Shown: piece by piece, positions 28,369 through 34,747 of the stretch
How positions within the stretch are numbered: position 1 is the stretch's first letter
Layout: every line of letters starts with the position of its first letter
Origin: Acidimicrobiia bacterium UBA4744
Lineage (GTDB): Bacteria; Actinomycetota; Acidimicrobiia; Spongiisociales; UBA4744
DNA: 34,747 nt
Direction of reading: 5' to 3'
Assembly (NCBI GenBank): GCA_002403855.1
Contig: DHIO01000031.1
Span: forward strand, 32,090 to 66,836
Position numbers and translations under genes: made by a program
The notes under the pieces: model-generated
Told to the model about the DNA's origin: nothing
Databases searched by the model: none
The model's input: the letters and a program-made list of their open reading frames with translations, nothing else

Positions 28369-30261
28369 GTGAGCACCAACCAGGGCAACGAGCAACAGAA
28401 GAACCACCTGAAAGAAAAGCAGCGGAAAAGGCGTACCTGGGTCACCCTCCTCTTCATCATCATCGGCTTCCTGGTGTACGCGTACGGCGTCGACACGACG
28501 GCCGTCACGCTCGAGAAGATCGAGGACGAGCAGCGACAGACCAACCTGTTTCGGATCCTTCGGGCTCTCGCTCACCCGGACATCCTCGAGCGGGACACCG
28601 AAGAGGTAAGTGTCGAAGCTGAGATCTTCGTGCCGTGCGGAGACACACAGCCGGCTGCACCGGACACTTCCGGCCCCTACCTGGTTCTCGACCCGCCCTG
28701 TGCCGACCCGGAAACCGACATCCAGATCAGCGGGTTCGGGTTCGCCCCCGGTACCTCCGGTCCGCTCTTTTTCATACCACCCTCCGAGGTGACCCTCGGA
28801 CTCGGCGATTTCGTCGTCGATGACGACGGGACATTCACGGTAACCGTCACTTTGAAGGACCGCCCCAGCGATGAAGTGCAGCACATTCGCGCCACGGCCC
28901 GCCAGGAGGTCGGCGCCCTTCACTTCACGGAGACGGCCAAGAAGACACTCGACTTCGCCCTTGAAACAGTGTTCATGGCGTTGCTCGCCACGACCATCGG
29001 TACGATCTTGGCCGTCCCCCTCAGCTTCCTGGCCTCCCGCAACTTGATGCGACCGATCAAGTCGCCGATGGTGAGTATCGCTCTGGCGGTTATCGGTCTT
29101 CCAATCGGTCTTTTCGTCGGCGCGATGGCCGCCCAGTTGGCACGAAGCGGCATCGAGTTCCTGACCGGGAACATCCTCCTGGACCTACTGGGAATTGCGG
29201 TACTCGTCGCCATCTTGTGGTTCATACTCAAGACCCTGTTTCCCGAGGTCGAACCGGAAGAACCACCCGGCCCTTCAGAGCGGATTCTCCATGTGTTTCT
29301 GGGCGTCGTTGCGGCGCTGGCTGCTGTTGGTGCCCTCTTCTTGCTGGCCGACCTGCTCATAGGCATCGGGGAAGGCCTCGGCAACACCGATACCTGGTTC
29401 AAGGCCGAGGACGTCGAGGGCGACGTTCCCGCGGGCCCGCTGCACTTCATTGCCCTGTTCATCTTCACTCTCGGCGACATACTCCGGGTCGCCATCCCCA
29501 TCGGCGCTTCTCTGATTGCGGCTGGAGCGTTCGCCCAGCTCGGATCCGTGCTGGGTCGCTTCGTTGTGGCCCGAGTGCCCACCGTCGTCGACAAAGCATT
29601 GCGGTATATCACGGCGGCACTGGCCGGAGCGGTTGTCGCAGCCGGTCTGGGGATGGCAGTCGAGTGGCTCTACCAGCTGGATGATCTGATGCGAACGCTG
29701 TGGATTCCGATGGCGGTCGGTGCTCTGTTGGGTATGCTGCTTGCCTTCTTGACTCGGAAGGCCGATCAGGTCGCAACCGGCCTGACCATCTACTACCTGT
29801 CCCGTACCCTGTTCAATACACTTCGGTCGATCGAACCCCTGGTCATGGCGATCATCTTCGTGGTGTGGGTGGGGATCGGCCCGTTCGCCGGCGCGCTCGC
29901 GTTGGCACTGCATACCACCGCCGCCTTGGCCAAGCTGTATTCGGAGCAGGTCGAGAGCATTTCACTGGGTCCGATCGAGGCAGTCCAGGCGACCGGTGCC
30001 AACCGGCTTCAGACAATCATGTATGCGGTAGTGCCGCAGATCGTCCCGCCCTACATCTCGTTCACCCTGTACCGGTGGGACATCAACGTTCGGATGTCCA
30101 CAATCATCGGTTTCGTCGGCGGCGGTGGCTTGGGTTTGCTGCTCCAGCAGAACGTCAACCTGCTCAACTACCGGGCCGCGGCAGTCCAGATGTTTGCCAT
30201 CGCCATCATCGTGGCGACGATGGACTATGTCAGCGCTCGTCTCCGCGAGCGGTTGGTCTAG
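28369..30261 (+). CDS. phnE: Oversized phosphonate-type ABC transporter permease
   Basis: The 630-residue protein is about twice the usual PhnE length (roughly 260-300). An N-terminal helix (about 24-40) is followed by a soluble region (about 45-190) containing a beta-rich, Ig/IPT-like stretch (ISGFGFAPGTSGPLFF, GTFTVTVTLKD). The permease begins at ETVFMALLATTIGTILAVPLSFLASRN (199-225). An insert of about 250 residues with several extra helices follows. The conserved C-terminal block then resumes: LSRTLFNTLRSIEPLVMAI, GPFAGALALALHT, and the EAA loop EAVQATGANRLQTIMYAVVPQI (537-558). The GTG start is 7 bp after phnC. The size and domain order are discussed as a finding. Confidence 0.85.
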   Translation: MSTNQGNEQQKNHLKEKQRKRRTWVTLLFIIIGFLVYAYGVDTTAVTLEKIEDEQRQTNLFRILRALAHPDILERDTEEVSVEAEIFVPCGDTQPAAPDTSGPYLVLDPPCADPETDIQISGFGFAPGTSGPLFFIPPSEVTLGLGDFVVDDDGTFTVTVTLKDRPSDEVQHIRATARQEVGALHFTETAKKTLDFALETVFMALLATTIGTILAVPLSFLASRNLMRPIKSPMVSIALAVIGLPIGLFVGAMAAQLARSGIEFLTGNILLDLLGIAVLVAILWFILKTLFPEVEPEEPPGPSERILHVFLGVVAALAAVGALFLLADLLIGIGEGLGNTDTWFKAEDVEGDVPAGPLHFIALFIFTLGDILRVAIPIGASLIAAGAFAQLGSVLGRFVVARVPTVVDKALRYITAALAGAVVAAGLGMAVEWLYQLDDLMRTLWIPMAVGALLGMLLAFLTRKADQVATGLTIYYLSRTLFNTLRSIEPLVMAIIFVVWVGIGPFAGALALALHTTAALAKLYSEQVESISLGPIEAVQATGANRLQTIMYAVVPQIVPPYISFTLYRWDINVRMSTIIGFVGGGGLGLLLQQNVNLLNYRAAAVQMFAIAIIVATMDYVSARLRERLV

Positions 30262-30268
30262 CTGAGGA

Positions 30269-30285
30269 AGGCGGCGAAGCCGCCT
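30269..30285 (+). terminator. Hairpin after phnE
   Basis: A 7-bp stem AGGCGGC/GCCGCCT with a GAA loop begins 8 nt after the phnE stop. No T-run follows. It probably ends or stabilises the importer transcript before the dGTPase gene. Confidence 0.5.
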
Positions 30286-30317
30286 ACGCTCGCGCTCGTG
30301 CTCGTAGCTTGGAGACC

Positions 30318-30323
30318 TAGTCT
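30318..30323 (+). promoter_or_regulatory. -10 box for the leaderless dGTPase-like gene
   Basis: TAGTCT, then exactly 6 nt (TGCCAC), then the ATG at 30330. No Shine-Dalgarno. Confidence 0.5.
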
Positions 30324-30329
30324 TGCCAC

Positions 30330-31334
30330 ATGACCACCATGACCCGGCGGACCCGCGAGGTCCGTGAAAGAGAAGAGGCCGATCTACTGGCTCCGGCCGC
30401 CACCCTATCGACCGCGACCCGGGGCCGCGAGCACGAGGAAACCCTCGACCCGTACCGGACCGCCTTCGAGCGGGACCGCGATCGCATCCTCCACTCGAAA
30501 GCCTTCCGGCGTCTCAAGCACAAGACCCAGGTGTTCATCAACCCCGACGGTGACCACTTCGTCACACGCCTCACCCATACCCTTCAGGTCACCCAGATCG
30601 GACGGGCGCTGGCCGCGTCGTTGGGGCTGAATGAAGCTTTGACCGAAGCGATCTGCCTGGGACATGACGTCGGCCACTCGCCCTTCGGCCACACCGGCGA
30701 GGAGGCCCTCACCCCCTATGTCGAGGAGGGCGAGTGGTTGCACTCTGCGCAGAGCGTGCGCGTGCTCCGTATCCTCGAGCCCCTCAACCTGACCTGGGAG
30801 GTGCTCGACGGCATCCGGGCTCACTCCTGGAAGATCGACCCGCCGCCCCACACGCCCGAGGGTCACCTGTGCCGGTACGCCGACCGGATCGCCTACCTCA
30901 CCCACGACGTTGAAGACGCACTACGGGCCGGGGTGCTGTCCCACGGCGACATCCCCCGGGGTGCCCTGGCCACATTCGGCGAGCCGGGCAGCGAGTGGAT
31001 CTCAACCATGATCGACTCGGTGATCGACGAGTCGTTGGAACTGGGCAGGGTGGCGATGCGACCGCCAGTCCAGGAGGAGATGAACGACTTCCGGGATTTC
31101 ATGTTCGAGCGGGTTTACCTGCGGGACGAGGCTCAACCCCAGCAGCACCGGGCTATCGCGGTGATCCGAGATCTGGTGGACTACTTCGTCCAGTACCCGG
31201 ACGACATCCGGGATACCTACCGGCATGAGGATGCCACTCTGGTCGAACAAGCTATCGATTACGTGTCGGGGATGACCGACCGGTACGCCCTACGGATGCA
31301 CGACCGCCTGTTCCGGCCGGAAGGCATTGTCTGA
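30330..31334 (+). CDS. dgt: dGTPase-like HD-domain triphosphohydrolase
   Basis: The 334-residue cytoplasmic enzyme has the HD metal motif: H83 in RLTHTLQV, H112-D113 in GHDVGHSPFGH, and a distal Asp in YLTHDVED. Family sequence SKAFRRLKHKTQVF and the following regions match bacterial deoxyguanosine-triphosphate triphosphohydrolase-like proteins, which split dNTPs into deoxynucleoside and triphosphate. In this short clade the usual role is dNTP control. In actinobacteria it often lies next to dnaG; here dnaG is not in the window. Confidence 0.92.
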   Translation: MTTMTRRTREVREREEADLLAPAATLSTATRGREHEETLDPYRTAFERDRDRILHSKAFRRLKHKTQVFINPDGDHFVTRLTHTLQVTQIGRALAASLGLNEALTEAICLGHDVGHSPFGHTGEEALTPYVEEGEWLHSAQSVRVLRILEPLNLTWEVLDGIRAHSWKIDPPPHTPEGHLCRYADRIAYLTHDVEDALRAGVLSHGDIPRGALATFGEPGSEWISTMIDSVIDESLELGRVAMRPPVQEEMNDFRDFMFERVYLRDEAQPQQHRAIAVIRDLVDYFVQYPDDIRDTYRHEDATLVEQAIDYVSGMTDRYALRMHDRLFRPEGIV

Positions 31335-31382
31335 GTTCTTTGTTGCTCGTCACTAGCTAGCCTCGAAAGCGGAGGTGACACG

Positions 31383-32006
31383 ATGAACCTATCCAGCAGC
31401 AGCTTCTCGGACGGGCAGCCCATCCCCGGCGATTGCGCCTTCTGTCTCCCGGACCCGGACGGCCACGCCAAGTTCGCGCCGAACCGCAGCCCGGCACTGA
31501 AGTGGGAAGGCGTTCCGGACGGCACTCGCACCTTCGTGCTGATCTGCCACGACAAGGACGTTCCCACCAAGCCCGACGACGTCAACCAGGAGGACAGAGA
31601 GGTTCCCGCCGACCTACCACGTACCGATTTCTTCCATTGGGTGCTGGTGGACCTCCCGGCCCACGTGAGCTATCTCACCGATGGTGAGTTCTCCTACGAG
31701 GTGACCGAGCGCGGGAAGCCCCAATCGGGCCCGTACGGAGCCCGGCCCGGAGTCAACAACTACACCGACTGGTTCTCCGGAGATCCCGACATGGAGGGCA
31801 CCTACTACGGCTACGACGGACCCTGCCCGCCCTGGAACGATTCCCTGGTTCACCACTACATATTCACGATCTACGCCACGGATCTGGAGCGATGCCCGGT
31901 CGACGGTGAGTTCGGCGGCCCCGACGTGCTGGCGGCCATCGACGGGCACGTGCTGGCCGAGGCCTCGATCACCGGTACCTACACACTGAATCCCAGATTG
32001 ATGTAG
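31383..32006 (+). CDS. PEBP/YbhB-YbcL family protein
   Basis: The 207-residue protein has the phosphatidylethanolamine-binding-protein fold: NRSPALKWEGVPDGTRTFVLICHDKDVP, FFHWVLVDLPA, GPYGARPGVNNYTDWF and HHYIFTIYATDL. Length is slightly above YbhB because of an insert after the second strand (KPDDVNQEDREVPADLPRTD). The family binds small anionic ligands, and its cellular role in bacteria is not defined. No signal peptide is visible. The Shine-Dalgarno is strong (GGAGGTGA, 4 nt before the ATG), unlike most neighbours. Confidence 0.88.
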   Translation: MNLSSSSFSDGQPIPGDCAFCLPDPDGHAKFAPNRSPALKWEGVPDGTRTFVLICHDKDVPTKPDDVNQEDREVPADLPRTDFFHWVLVDLPAHVSYLTDGEFSYEVTERGKPQSGPYGARPGVNNYTDWFSGDPDMEGTYYGYDGPCPPWNDSLVHHYIFTIYATDLERCPVDGEFGGPDVLAAIDGHVLAEASITGTYTLNPRLM

Positions 32007-32026
32007 ACGAGCAAAGCTGGTCGTGG

Positions 32027-32095
32027 CAAGTTCCAGGTTTCAGGTATCAGGTTGTAGAACGAACCTCGAACCCGGCACCTGGCACCTGGAACTTG
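32027..32095. repeat. Inverted 7-bp array between convergent genes
   Basis: The left half is in heptamers of the AGGTTTC type (AGGTATC, AGGTTGT). The right half is in heptamers of the inverse type (GAACCTC, GCACCTG twice). The outer 12 bp, CAAGTTCCAGGT at 32027-32038 and ACCTGGAACTTG at 32084-32095, are perfectly complementary. The element separates the PEBP gene from the convergent aldo/keto reductase gene and could terminate both. Confidence 0.7.
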
Positions 32096-32115
32096 GGGGC
32101 GCTCTGGGCGGCTCG

Positions 32116-33057
32116 TTATCCCAGAACCTCGTCGATGCGGACCAGAACGTCCTCCGGAAGATCCACCCCCGCCGCTCCGAGGCTCTCCTCGATCTGCGAC
32201 GGCCTGGTCGCCCCGGTAATCGCACAGCTCATCTGGGAATGCCGCAACACCCAGGCCAGTGCCAGCTGGACTCGCGTCAGCCCCACCCCGTCGGCCACTT
32301 CCTTCAACGCCCGGACCTTGGCCCGGTTGACCTCGTTGAAGAAGAAGTCGCGTTGCTCTTCGTCTTCTGCGAAGCGGGACCCTGCCGGCAATCCGTCGTC
32401 GTACTTGCCGGTCAGCATCCCCATGGCGAGCGGGCTCCATACGACGACGCCCATGCCGAACCGCTCTGCCTCCCGGAGAATCCGCTTCTCGAACCGCCGG
32501 CGGTAGAGCATCGAGTATTGGGGTTGCTCGACTACCGGCTGGTGAAGCCCGTTGGCGATCGCAAACGTGTTGGCTTCCGCCAGCCGGGAAGCGGGCCACT
32601 CGGAAGTCCCCCAGTAGAGAATTTTCCCTTCGTCCACCAGATTGCTGAATGACGTGACGATCTCCTCCATCGGCACGTTCTCGTCGTAGCGATGAGCGAA
32701 GAACAGGTCGACGTAGTCGGTGTCGAAGCGGCGCAGGCTCTTGTGGATCGACTCCCGGACGTGCTTGCGGGACAGACCCAGATCGTTCACATCCTCCGAC
32801 ATCGGCCAGTAGGCCTTGGTGGACAGCACGAGGGTGTGGCGCGGGTACTCGGAGAGGATCTCGCCCATGATCTCCTCGGCCTTGCCGAAGGCATAGATAT
32901 CGGCGTTGTCGAAGAAATTGACCCCGCCCTCGTAGGCGATCCCGACGATCTCGCGGATCAACTCCTTGTCGTGGACGGTATCGCCGTAGGTCACCCACGC
33001 TCCGAGCGCAATCTCCGATACCTTCATTCCCCATTTGCCGAGCTGCCGGTAGCGCAT
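32116..33057 (-). CDS. Aldo/keto reductase
   Basis: The 313-residue NADPH-dependent reductase has the AKR tetrad: D50 and Y55 (FFDNADIY), K81 (LVLSTK) and H122 (LFFAHRYD). The start MRYRQLGKWGMKVSEIALG and the SEW and SPLAMGMLTGKY motifs place it with the potassium-channel-beta/YghZ-like AKRs. It reduces aldehydes or ketones, and its physiological substrate is unknown. The ATG has AGGAGG upstream. It lies 8 bp after the nitroreductase stop, so the two form an operon of redox enzymes. A longer frame to 33441 runs through the nitroreductase gene and is rejected. Confidence 0.9.
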   Translation of the reverse strand: MRYRQLGKWGMKVSEIALGAWVTYGDTVHDKELIREIVGIAYEGGVNFFDNADIYAFGKAEEIMGEILSEYPRHTLVLSTKAYWPMSEDVNDLGLSRKHVRESIHKSLRRFDTDYVDLFFAHRYDENVPMEEIVTSFSNLVDEGKILYWGTSEWPASRLAEANTFAIANGLHQPVVEQPQYSMLYRRRFEKRILREAERFGMGVVVWSPLAMGMLTGKYDDGLPAGSRFAEDEEQRDFFFNEVNRAKVRALKEVADGVGLTRVQLALAWVLRHSQMSCAITGATRPSQIEESLGAAGVDLPEDVLVRIDEVLG

Positions 33058-33065
33058 GTTCCTCC

Positions 33066-33734
33066 TCAGTCTCTTCCGTAGTTCTCCGGCTCGAGCCAGA
33101 GCGGTTCGTTGATGTTCCAGGCCGGCCGATCCCCCCAACGTTCCGAGAACACGACGTGGTGAGCCGGTCGGCGCCTTGCGGTGCCCCAGCGTCCCAGTGG
33201 ATAGCCGGCCGAAACGGCTGCACTGTTGGCCCATCCCTTGTCGGCGGGAACGCCGAGTACCTCGAAGACCGCTTCCTGCTTGTAGAGCCCGGCGATGGTG
33301 GTCAGACAGGTGCCGATCCCCAATCCGCGAGCGGCCAGCATCATGTTCCACACGCCCGGGTAGATGGAGGCACCGCTCCGGTCGTTGCGGCTGAAGGCGA
33401 ACACCCACAAGGGCACTTGCTCGAAGTTCTCCGCCAGCCATTCACCGGAGTCGCGGATCCGCATCGTCTGGGCATCGCCGAGGGCTTCGGCGCGTTCGTA
33501 GGCCCTTTTGTAGACGGTCTCCTGGAGGATCCGCCAGGCGTCCCGATAGAGATCACCAAGCGGTGCCTTCAAGGCCGGATCGGTAACGGTGACGAACCGC
33601 CAGTTCTGGCTGTTGCCGCCCGATGGGGCCCGAATCGCCGCGTCCAGCATGGCTTTCACGGCGACTTCCGGGATGGGGTCGGGCCTGACCCGGCGCATAG
33701 CCCGGGTGGTGTAGAGGGCTTCGTTCAGATCCAC
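33066..33734 (-). CDS. Nitroreductase family protein (FMN-dependent)
   Basis: The 222-residue flavoprotein has TRAMRRVRPDPIPEVAVKAMLDAAIRAPSGGNSQNWRFV at the N-terminus, the family's FMN-contact region, and GVWNMMLAARGLGIGTCLTT later. It reduces nitro compounds, quinones or similar acceptors with NAD(P)H. The GTG start is supported by TACTCT 7 nt upstream and the family N-terminus; a longer frame runs to 33800. It is cotranscribed with the aldo/keto reductase. Confidence 0.9.
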   Translation of the reverse strand: MDLNEALYTTRAMRRVRPDPIPEVAVKAMLDAAIRAPSGGNSQNWRFVTVTDPALKAPLGDLYRDAWRILQETVYKRAYERAEALGDAQTMRIRDSGEWLAENFEQVPLWVFAFSRNDRSGASIYPGVWNMMLAARGLGIGTCLTTIAGLYKQEAVFEVLGVPADKGWANSAAVSAGYPLGRWGTARRRPAHHVVFSERWGDRPAWNINEPLWLEPENYGRD

Positions 33735-33741
33735 GACTAAG

Positions 33742-33747
33742 AGAGTA
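33742..33747 (-). promoter_or_regulatory. -10 box for the nitroreductase operon
   Basis: TACTCT on the minus strand lies 7 nt before the GTG start. The hairpin repeat pair begins about 24 bp further upstream, so it lies just outside the core promoter. Confidence 0.4.
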
Positions 33748-33770
33748 GAGGGTTGAGGACGAGGCGGGTA

Positions 33771-33827
33771 TTCCCGAACTTGCGTGAGAAACCTGCGCAT
33801 AGCGAGGATAAGTCACGCCGGAACGGG
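33771..33827 (+). repeat. Hairpin repeat, copy 3
   Basis: Same unit as 1674-1729 but with a changed right flank: the arm reads TCACGCCGGAAC instead of TCACGCAAGAAC. The perfect inner stem is therefore GCGTGA/TCACGC, with CCCG/CGGG available outside. The core CTTGCGTGAGAAAC is at 33779-33792. Confidence 0.8.
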
Positions 33828-33843
33828 TTTGGTGGGGCGCCCT

Positions 33844-33898
33844 TCTGTTCTTGCGTGAGAAACCTGCGCATAGCGCGGAAAAGTCACGCCGGAACGGG
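33844..33898 (+). repeat. Hairpin repeat, copy 4
   Basis: The core CTTGCGTGAGAAAC starts at 33850, again 71 bp from its partner and in the same orientation. It shares the TCACGCCGGAACGG right flank with copy 3. It lies between the nitroreductase promoter and the end of the GNAT gene. The 216-bp gap holds no gene I can support. Confidence 0.8.
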
Positions 33899-33950
33899 AG
33901 TCCGTGTGGACCGGAGCCTGCGCACCGATCGTGATTGCGTTCTCTAACCC

Positions 33951-34391
33951 TCAAAAGCGGTACCGGGCCACGACCTCGTCGTCCTCCATCTCGCCGGTCT
34001 CGACGAACCCCATGCTCGTATACAGGCTGCGGGCTGCGACGTTGTCCGGCAAGTAGGAGAGCGCGATGTTGGCGTGGCCGCTCGCCGAGAACCGGTCAAT
34101 GAAGGCGGTGACCGCCGCTCTTCCGATCCCTCGACCCTGTGATCCTCGGTCGACCACCAACCCACCCAGCCAGGTCGAGCCGTCGGACTCGTCGATCGCC
34201 CACATCACATGCCCGGCTACGTGTCCATCTGCCTCGATCGCCAACGGATGCCAGTCTTTCTCGAAGTGGCAGAGACATAGGTAGTAAGGCACGCTGCTGA
34301 CGAATCTGGTCTGATCCTCCCTCGGGGCGATCGCGGCCACCGCCCTCCAGTTAGAATCGTCGACCTCGAGCAAGCGGACGGCCGGAGGCAT
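33951..34391 (-). CDS. GNAT family N-acetyltransferase
   Basis: The 146-residue acetyltransferase has the acetyl-CoA pyrophosphate loop as R-G-S-Q-G-R-G-I-G-R-A, preceded by the LGGLVVD strand. It ends with NVAARSLYTSMGF, the motif B helix and tail of GNATs. The acceptor (amine, antibiotic or protein) is unknown. The ATG is preceded by TAGATT with a 6-nt gap and no ribosome binding site. It is divergent from dodecin. Confidence 0.87.
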   Translation of the reverse strand: MPPAVRLLEVDDSNWRAVAAIAPREDQTRFVSSVPYYLCLCHFEKDWHPLAIEADGHVAGHVMWAIDESDGSTWLGGLVVDRGSQGRGIGRAAVTAFIDRFSASGHANIALSYLPDNVAARSLYTSMGFVETGEMEDDEVVARYRF

Positions 34392-34397
34392 TCCGCC

Positions 34398-34403
34398 AAT
34401 CTA
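34398..34403 (-). promoter_or_regulatory. -10 box for the leaderless GNAT gene
   Basis: TAGATT on the minus strand, then 6 nt, then the ATG. Confidence 0.45.
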
Positions 34404-34474
34404 CGTGCCGTCTCTCCGCCCGGCAATCCGGCCCCCGCCTCGGGTGAACGCGACCAGCCAGGAAAGGAACACGA

Positions 34475-34693
34475 ATGGCAGAGTACGTGAGCAAGGGGGC
34501 CATCAAAGTTCTCGAGATCATCGGGATCTCGGAAACGAGCTTCGACGACGCCGTCGCCCAAGCCGTCAGGAAAGCCGCCGAGACCATCGAAGGAATCACC
34601 GGTGTCGAGGTGACCAGCCAGACGGCCCGGGTGAAGGATGGCAAGATCACCCAGTACCACGCCACGGTCAAGCTGGCCTTCGCCGTCAAGTAG
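34475..34693 (+). CDS. Dodecin (flavin-binding)
   Basis: The 72-residue protein fits dodecin in length and sequence: a YVSKGAIKVLEIIGIS strand, a FDDAVAQAVRKAAETI helix, and a YHATVKLAFAVK terminal strand. Dodecins form hollow dodecamers that bind FMN/riboflavin and may store or buffer flavins, sometimes with CoA. AAAGGA lies 6 nt before the ATG. Its neighbours do not show a related pathway, although the flavin-dependent nitroreductase is close. Confidence 0.93.
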   Translation: MAEYVSKGAIKVLEIIGISETSFDDAVAQAVRKAAETIEGITGVEVTSQTARVKDGKITQYHATVKLAFAVK

Positions 34694-34703
34694 CGGACGC
34701 AAG

Positions 34704-34726
34704 TGGACCCCCATGACGGGGGTCCA
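34704..34726 (+). terminator. Hairpin after dodecin
   Basis: 9-bp perfect arms TGGACCCCC and GGGGGTCCA enclose an ATGAC loop, 10 nt after the stop. No T-run follows. It is probably a transcript-end hairpin. Confidence 0.65.
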
Positions 34727-34747
34727 TACGCTCCCCTTCGCAATTCA

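Noticed and set aside
31979..33223. 414-codon minus-strand frame across the aldo/keto reductase
   Set aside because: It is in the wrong frame relative to the reductase and nitroreductase, both of which show full motif sets.

Overview
The window is about 35 kb of GC-rich (low-to-mid 60s percent by eye) actinobacterial-type chromosome. Genes are densely packed, with many 1-4 bp start/stop overlaps and many GTG starts. Many transcription-unit starts carry a TANNNT box 6-10 nt upstream of the start codon and no Shine-Dalgarno sequence, the signature of leaderless mRNAs. Class II fructose bisphosphatase (GlpX), methylmalonyl-CoA epimerase, a thiolase, a dnaX-ybaB-recR string and a PatA/LpxL-like acyltransferase next to a CDP-alcohol phosphatidyltransferase fit a deep-branching actinobacterium, possibly Acidimicrobiia. 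That placement is inference; no rRNA is present.

Left edge (1-1800): the C-terminal part of a tyrosine recombinase points at the 3' end of a tRNA-Pro(CGG) gene, as at the end of an integrated element that continues off the left edge. A MazG-like pyrophosphohydrolase, a secreted degenerate CAP-domain protein and a pair of hairpin repeats follow. At 1814-4978 are lysC-asd (aspartate pathway, with a strong internal start for a separate LysC beta subunit) and a divergent membrane-anchored cyclophilin. At 5103-7534 are a PHP phosphoesterase and the lipid II flippase MurJ, overlapping by 4 bp.

7526-11878 is a minus-strand cluster: a membrane protein of unknown function, a receiver-only response regulator, a possible 33-codon ORF, a membrane-anchored HEAT-repeat protein and a processive GT2 glycosyltransferase. 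It looks like a regulated exopolysaccharide synthesis locus of unrecognised type. 11932-14828 holds acyl-CoA/propionate genes (possible carboxylase epsilon-like subunit, mce) divergent from thiolase-glpX. 14936-16000 holds a HAD phosphatase and an HU protein.

16078-22921 is a long minus-strand run: dnaX, ybaB, recR, a lysophospholipid acyltransferase, a CDP-alcohol phosphatidyltransferase, a GNAT-like protein and a glycosyltransferase resembling tRNA-queuosine mannosyltransferase. 23194-25556 is a two-gene ABC transporter, followed by a HAD 5'-nucleotidase-like gene. 26399-30261 is a phosphonate/phosphate-type ABC importer (lipoprotein, ATPase and an unusually large 630-residue permease) with a strong hairpin after the binding-protein gene. 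The right end has a dGTPase-like HD protein, a PEBP protein, a nitroreductase-aldo/keto reductase operon, a second hairpin-repeat pair, a GNAT acetyltransferase and dodecin.

The least explained non-coding signals are two. First, a hairpin repeat occurs as pairs with the same 71 bp register at two loci 32 kb apart. Second, several intergenic spacers are made of degenerate 7-bp periodic sequence, each built from a different heptamer; two of them have inverted or partly inverted arms.
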